A DNA stretch of 37,331 nucleotides. Origin: Firmicutes bacterium ADurb.Bin182. Its GTDB lineage: Bacteria > Bacillota > Clostridia > Christensenellales > CAG-138. The notes under the pieces were generated by a model. It worked only from the letters and a program-made list of their open reading frames with translations, was not told the DNA's origin and did no database searches. Positions 33,071-37,331 of the stretch are shown one piece after another. The stretch spans positions 1 through 37,331 of the forward strand of contig MWCU01000070.1 in assembly GCA_002070205.1 (NCBI GenBank), given 5' to 3'. Each line of letters opens with the position of its first letter. Position 1 is the stretch's first letter. Made by a program: the position numbers and the translations under genes.

Positions 33071-33330
33071 AGAAAGGAGGAAACGGCAATCCCGCGATTG
33101 CGTTCATCTTGTTCTTTTCGGGCGCATGCAGGTTTACATGCGCCCGAAAAATTCGGATCGGCCTGTTTCTTGAAATCTTTAAACGGGTTTTCGCGGAAAG
33201 CGGCGGTTAACGGGACTGACTGAAAAGAGCCCGGTCATCCGGCCTCTTAAAATCATATAATCTCTCTGCGGCTTTATCTAAACGACGGCGATAAGCTTTT
33301 CCCTTTCCGGCTTTCCAACCGTCCAGCCGC
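33071..33330. other. Non-coding stretch between DUF4870 and xdhC
   Basis: No gene is supported. AGAAAGGAGG at 33071-33080 looks like a ribosome binding site but has no usable start codon behind it. The main feature is the long hairpin at 33115-33150. Confidence 0.4.
33115..33150. terminator. 14-bp perfect hairpin downstream of the xdh operon
   Basis: TTTTCGGGCGCATG (33115-33128) pairs with CATGCGCCCGAAAA (33137-33150) around an 8-base loop. On the minus strand it lies about 180 bases beyond the xdhC stop. It lacks a T run outside the stem, so it could be a 3'-end stabiliser rather than a simple terminator. Confidence 0.5.
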
Positions 33331-33828
33331 TTAAAGCTGCTGCTTTTTTTCAAGGCGGGCCTTCATCGTTTTTTCAACGGCGTCGATAATGTTTTTATAA
33401 CCGGTGCAGCGGCACAGGTTGCCGGAGAGCAGTTTTCGTATCTCGTCCCTTGTGTATTCCCTCCCGCTTTCTAAAATGGGCAGGGAGCTCATTATGAATC
33501 CCGGCGTACAGAAACCGCATTGTATTGCTCCTTCGTCCACAAACGCCTGCTGTATGTCGGAAAGCTCTCCGTTTTCTCCCGTCAGGCCTTCAATTGTCCT
33601 TATGGATTTGCCGTCCGCCCATATGGCGAGGTAAATGCAGGAGTTATAGGTTTCGTCGTTTATAATAACGGTGCATGCCCCGCATTCGCCTACCTCACAG
33701 CTCTTCTTTGTTCCGGTATGCTTATGTTCGCCGCCTCTTAAAAGGTCCGCGAGCGACCACCTCGGGTCTATAGCGCTCGTTACTTTCTTTCCGTTAAGCG
33801 TGAAACGGATCAATACTTTTTCCATCAA
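33331..33828 (-). CDS. xdhC: Xanthine dehydrogenase, 2Fe-2S subunit
   Basis: The product has 165 residues and carries the electron-transfer subunit's two [2Fe-2S] clusters. The plant-type cluster is in CEVGECGACTVIINDETYNSC and the second in QCGFCTPGFIMS and NLCRCTGYKNI. Its ATG overlaps the xdhB stop by 4 bases (ATGA). The order Mo, FAD, FeS is that of E. coli xdhABC. In the complex it passes electrons from the molybdenum site to the FAD subunit. Confidence 0.93.
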   Translation of the reverse strand: MMEKVLIRFTLNGKKVTSAIDPRWSLADLLRGGEHKHTGTKKSCEVGECGACTVIINDETYNSCIYLAIWADGKSIRTIEGLTGENGELSDIQQAFVDEGAIQCGFCTPGFIMSSLPILESGREYTRDEIRKLLSGNLCRCTGYKNIIDAVEKTMKARLEKKQQL

Positions 33829-34706
33829 TACGCACCTCCCGCCAATTCGATGCTCTTTTTAAGCGCGCGCTTTGTAAGTTCCTCCACCAACTGAAGGCGG
33901 AATTCCCTGGAAGCTCTCCAGCTTGTGCGCGGATTTACATCCTCAAGCGCTGCCTTTCCTATGCTTTCAATAAGCTCCGCGTTTATCTTTTTGCCTCTGC
34001 CGGCGCTTTCCGCGGAAGGGGAGCGCATGGGAACGGGGCCGGCTACGCCGAATGCGATCCTGATGTCCTCAAACGCTTTTTTGTCCTCGGTCAGCTTGAC
34101 GTTCACAGAGCAGCCGAGCGTCGCGATGTCCATTGCTTTTCGCATCGAGTATTTTATATAGCTCCCGAAATAACCTTCATAGCTCGCTTTCCTGACATAG
34201 ATCGCAGTCAAAATTTCCGCCGGTTTCAGGTCGACTTGACCTGGGCCTTTATAAAAATCCTTAATGGGTATCAGCCTTGTGCCTTCGCTTCCGGTGATTT
34301 CGACTTCGGCGTCAAATGCAAAAAGCGTCGAGGCCGAGTCGGCCGACGTTACGCCGTTGCATATATTGCCGCCGATTGTGCCTATGTTTCTGATTTGCGG
34401 CCCGCCCACCTGGTCGACGGCTTCACCGAGCACACCGACGTATCGTTTAATGACGGGGTCATTTGTGATATGTGAGAAGCTCGTAAGCGGCTTGATTTTG
34501 ATATCTCCCTGCATGGTCAGCTCGACTCCCCGAAGCTCGTCGAGCTTGAATATGCTCACAAGCTCGCACCCGGCAAGCTTTCCTTCTCTAATTTTAATCA
34601 ATACGTCGCTGCCGCCCGCTATGATTTTGGCGTTCGGATGAGCCTCTAAATGGGAAACCGCGTCCTTCACGCTTTTTGCTTCATATATATCCTTGATGTC
34701 AAACAT
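33825..34706 (-). CDS. xdhB: Xanthine dehydrogenase, FAD-binding subunit
   Basis: The product has 293 residues. The FAD-binding motifs IIAGGSDVLIKIREGK and QIRNIGTIGGNICNGVTSADSAS are clear, followed by the CO-dehydrogenase-flavoprotein C-terminal domain. FAD passes electrons from the iron-sulfur subunit to the final acceptor, probably NAD. The start at 34706 follows AGGTG; longer in-frame starts would overlap the xdhA end. It lies 20 bases after xdhA and overlaps xdhC by 4. Confidence 0.93.
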   Translation of the reverse strand: MFDIKDIYEAKSVKDAVSHLEAHPNAKIIAGGSDVLIKIREGKLAGCELVSIFKLDELRGVELTMQGDIKIKPLTSFSHITNDPVIKRYVGVLGEAVDQVGGPQIRNIGTIGGNICNGVTSADSASTLFAFDAEVEITGSEGTRLIPIKDFYKGPGQVDLKPAEILTAIYVRKASYEGYFGSYIKYSMRKAMDIATLGCSVNVKLTEDKKAFEDIRIAFGVAGPVPMRSPSAESAGRGKKINAELIESIGKAALEDVNPRTSWRASREFRLQLVEELTKRALKKSIELAGGAY

Positions 34707-34726
34707 ATTATCACCTTCCTCCCTGT

Positions 34727-37012
34727 CTATATAAGGCCCGCTTCTTTGAACTTGGCGAAACATTTGTGCGGATTCAAAGGCGCTTCGTTGATAGCGACTC
34801 CCGTAGCGTTAAGCACCGCGTTTCGAATCGCCGGCGCGGGCGGGACCGTGGGAGGTTCGCCCAAGGCTTTTGTTCCGTAAGCGCTCGTAGGCTCATAAAA
34901 CTCAACAAAATCCGTCTGTATGTCCGGATGGTCAAGCGCCGTCAAAAGCTTGTAATCCAAGAAGTTGTTGTTGAGCGGTCTGCCTGTCTTCGGGTCGAAA
35001 ATAAGCTGTTCCGAAAGTCCGAATCCGAGCGACATGCTGACGCCTCCGTGAACCTGGGCTTCCGCAAGCTTGGGATTTATAAGCATTCCGCAGTCATGGA
35101 CGTTTATGATATCGAGCACGGAAACCTTACCCAATGGAATGTCGACTTCCACTTCCGCAAAGCAGCATCCCATTGACAGGGCGTTCGTCTTGCATTGATA
35201 AGTGGACTCAGCGGTGATATGCTCAGCGGCTTGCATGCTGTAGAGCGCTTCTGTAGCAAGCTCGCCGACCGACATCAGAACTTTTCCCGAGTATTTGTTT
35301 ATGATGTTTCCGTCCTCAATGTCAAGATCTGCGGAGGCGATCCTGTTTATGCTGCGCGCGTAAGAAAGTATCTTTTCCTTAAGTATTTCCGCGGTCTTTT
35401 TTATGACCATACCGCCGATATAGGTTTGGCGCGAAGCATATGCGCCCGTGCCGAAGGGGGTAATATCGGTATCCTGCGTAGAGACTATATGGACGTTCTC
35501 GAACGGGATTCCGAGCGTGTGAGCTGCCATCTGCGAAAATACAGTATCCGCGCCCTGTCCTATTTCGGTTTCCGGCATTTGCATCTGAATCGAGCCGTCC
35601 TGGTTGAGCACCATGCGGCATGTGCTCGCTTCCAGCGAAGTCGGCCACACGGCCGTATTATACCAGAATATGGACATGCCGACGCCTTTGCGCACGGGCC
35701 CTGTCTGGTTCGCGTATGCCTTGACCTTCTCGTCCCATTTGAAATACTCCTTGCCTTTCGCTATGACCGCGTTAAGGCTGTCATAATAATTCTCGTTTTG
35801 GGAGAACGGATCATAAAAGCCCTTTTTCATCATGTTGATGCGGCGGAATTCAATCGGGTCCATGTTGAGCGCGCGCGCAATATCATCGCTGTGGCTTTCC
35901 ATCGCGAATGTGATCTGGGGGATGCCGTAAGCGCGCATAGCTCCCGCTGCGGGCGTATTTGTGAATACGCTGTACAGGTCGGCTTTAACGGCGCCTTCGG
36001 CGCTGTAGAGCTGTTTGAATGCGGCTCCGCCCTTTGCGGCTATCGCATGACCGTGGGAAGTATAGGCGCCCTGGTTGGCATAAGACTTTAAATATCTCGC
36101 GACGAAGCGGCCGTCTTTGCGGACATAGGATGTAATGTGGAATTTGATGGAGTGGCGTACGCGCGTGCTTACGAACGTCTCTTCCCGGGAAATTTCCAGC
36201 TTGACGCATCTGCCGCCGACCTGAGTCGTTAAGTACGCGTTAAGAGGCTCGTAAAGGGCGTCCTGTTTATTGCCGAACCCGCCTCCGATGTAAGGCTTTA
36301 TGATGCGTACCTTGCCCCAGGGCAGGCCGAGCGCCTGCGCCGTGATACGGCGAACTATATGCGGGATCTGCGTGGATGCGACAACCGTTATACGGCCCTT
36401 TTCCATATACGCGTAAGATATCACGGGTTCGATATGGCAGTGCTGAACGATCGGCGTTTCGTACCAGCCTTCAAATTTCAGCAGGCCCTCTTCCTTGATT
36501 GCTTCTTCGAAATCGCCTTCTTCATATCCGGAATGAGCCAGTATGTTGTTAGGAAACTCTTCATGCAATAGGGGCGCGTCCGGCTCCATGGCTCTGAAAA
36601 CATCCAATATGGGCTCATATTCTTCATATTCGACTTTTATTTTTCTAAGGGCTTGCGCGGCCGCCACCTCGTCCTCGGCTATGACCGCCGCTATGTCGTC
36701 ACCGTAAAGGCGCACGCGCGTGTTCAAAAGCTTGCGGTCCGCAACGTCCTGATGTTTCGGGTCCGTGGACCACGGATGTCCCGCCGTCGGGAACCGGATA
36801 TCTGGAACGTCAAAGCAGGTAACTATTTTAACGACGCCCGGTATTTTTACGGCTTCCGATATATCCATACTCAAAACTTTGCCGTTTGCGATAGTCGAAT
36901 GGAGCACCTTTGCGATGAGAGGATTATAATCCAGAAAATCATCAGTGTAGCGGGCTCTGCCCGTTACTTTTTCATAAGCGTCCACTCTTTTGACACTTTT
37001 GCCAACACTCAT
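34727..37012 (-). CDS. xdhA: Xanthine dehydrogenase, molybdenum-binding subunit
   Basis: The product has 761 residues and is the catalytic subunit that hydroxylates hypoxanthine and xanthine with a molybdopterin cofactor. It closely follows the E. coli XdhA pattern: RVDAYEKVTGRARYTDD, VQHCHIEPV, STQIPHIVRR, IKPYIGGGFGNKQD, AGAMRAYGIPQ, EIGQGADTVFSQM and the catalytic glutamate E719 in LGEPPTVPPAP. The ATG follows AGGAGG. The last part of an adenine deaminase gene lies just upstream on the same strand, so adenine to hypoxanthine to urate is encoded together. The exact substrate (hypoxanthine, xanthine or another purine) cannot be settled from sequence. Confidence 0.93.
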   Translation of the reverse strand: MSVGKSVKRVDAYEKVTGRARYTDDFLDYNPLIAKVLHSTIANGKVLSMDISEAVKIPGVVKIVTCFDVPDIRFPTAGHPWSTDPKHQDVADRKLLNTRVRLYGDDIAAVIAEDEVAAAQALRKIKVEYEEYEPILDVFRAMEPDAPLLHEEFPNNILAHSGYEEGDFEEAIKEEGLLKFEGWYETPIVQHCHIEPVISYAYMEKGRITVVASTQIPHIVRRITAQALGLPWGKVRIIKPYIGGGFGNKQDALYEPLNAYLTTQVGGRCVKLEISREETFVSTRVRHSIKFHITSYVRKDGRFVARYLKSYANQGAYTSHGHAIAAKGGAAFKQLYSAEGAVKADLYSVFTNTPAAGAMRAYGIPQITFAMESHSDDIARALNMDPIEFRRINMMKKGFYDPFSQNENYYDSLNAVIAKGKEYFKWDEKVKAYANQTGPVRKGVGMSIFWYNTAVWPTSLEASTCRMVLNQDGSIQMQMPETEIGQGADTVFSQMAAHTLGIPFENVHIVSTQDTDITPFGTGAYASRQTYIGGMVIKKTAEILKEKILSYARSINRIASADLDIEDGNIINKYSGKVLMSVGELATEALYSMQAAEHITAESTYQCKTNALSMGCCFAEVEVDIPLGKVSVLDIINVHDCGMLINPKLAEAQVHGGVSMSLGFGLSEQLIFDPKTGRPLNNNFLDYKLLTALDHPDIQTDFVEFYEPTSAYGTKALGEPPTVPPAPAIRNAVLNATGVAINEAPLNPHKCFAKFKEAGLI

Positions 37013-37111
37013 AGTTTACTCCTCCTCAGATATTTGATGTCGTAAAAAAACATTGCTGATTTTCATAAGCTTTACAAGCCGGATAAAAAGCGTTTTCGGC
37101 CGCGAAACCTT

Positions 37112-37331
37112 TCAATATATAAAGCGCGATTGAACAACGTCAAACAATCCTTTATCCGTCAGACGAACTTCGGGTATGACCGGAAGCGCCAAAAAAGATA
37201 AAGTGATCAGCGGATCTATCCTTCGGTCGACGCCGAGCGAATACGCGGCATCCAGCAGCGCGCGCTGCTTTAACAGCACGGTTTCCGGCGGCGCATCCGT
37301 CATGAGGCCTGCAATGGGCAGCGGCAGGCGG
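37112..37331 (-). CDS. ade: Adenine deaminase, C-terminal end (cut by the window edge)
   Basis: The frame is open to the window edge, and about 73 C-terminal residues are visible. PLPIAGLMTDAPPETV, the segment DPLITLSFLALPVIPEVRLT and the final DKGLFDV are the characteristic end of adenine deaminase (Ade/AdeC). The enzyme deaminates adenine to hypoxanthine in the cytoplasm and is metal-dependent; the metal-binding part is outside the window. The codons upstream of the internal ATG at 37303 are clearly coding, so that ATG is not the start. It precedes xdhA by 99 bases on the same strand. Confidence 0.9.
   Translation of the reverse strand, partial: RLPLPIAGLMTDAPPETVLLKQRALLDAAYSLGVDRRIDPLITLSFLALPVIPEVRLTDKGLFDVVQSRFIY

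Noticed and set aside
33071..33220. Small gene after the AGAAAGGAGG sequence at 33071
   Set aside because: No ATG, GTG or TTG at usable spacing; the TTG at 33098 is too far and the product is not recognisable.
35195..36091. 298-codon plus-strand frame opposite xdhA
   Set aside because: It is an antisense shadow of the molybdenum subunit; the conserved motifs are all on the minus strand.

Overview
The window looks like chromosomal DNA from a spore-forming member of the Firmicutes, class Clostridia. The evidence is a Spo0A-family regulator, a SleB-type cell-wall hydrolase, MutS2, ZapA, DnaX with YbaB and RecR, strong AGGAGG-type ribosome binding sites, and many near-consensus TTGACA/TATAAT promoters. 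No rRNA, tRNA, CRISPR array, phage gene or transposase was seen. The lineage cannot be fixed further from this stretch alone.

Layout. 1-7.4 kb (+): zapA with its own promoter and terminator, then mutS2 behind an unusually long structured leader. A run of close genes follows: a DUF523 protein, an OmpR-type response regulator, its HAMP sensor kinase and an HtrA-like membrane protease. 7.4-12.5 kb: an NlpC/P60 wall hydrolase (-), probably translated from a nearly leaderless mRNA, diverges from a two-gene heterodimeric ABC exporter (+). 12.6-20.6 kb: dnaX, then a divergent Spo0A homologue, a 908-residue MEDS-PAS-GAF-PAS histidine kinase and a SleB-like hydrolase (-), then ybaB-recR. The dnaX-ybaB-recR cluster, usually contiguous in Firmicutes, is therefore split by a sporulation-flavoured module.

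20.7-33 kb is an accessory stretch of small units with frequent strand changes. It holds a duplicated-domain lipoprotein, four GNAT acetyltransferases, a translationally coupled YhfC-type protease and DUF3887 lipoprotein, and a eukaryotic-like pyrroline-5-carboxylate dehydrogenase. It also holds a palindromic MITE-like repeat, a surface protein with an InlB-type repeat and a sortase-like tail, an AzlCD exporter, a divergent 4Fe-4S protein and Crp/Fnr regulator pair with a palindromic operator between them, and a small lipoprotein with a DUF4870 membrane protein. 33.3 kb to the end (-): a purine-catabolism operon, with the 3' end of adenine deaminase followed by xdhA, xdhB and xdhC for hypoxanthine/xanthine oxidation.

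The most interesting candidate system is the Spo0A-like regulator with its own adjacent multi-sensor kinase, which could be a dedicated direct-phosphotransfer input or a second Spo0A-type pathway. Other leads are the pseudoknot-capable mutS2 leader, the Crp/Fnr operator, the palindrome-embedded promoter pointing into azlD, and the YhfC/DUF3887 pair. All functions come from reading motifs by eye; no database search was run.
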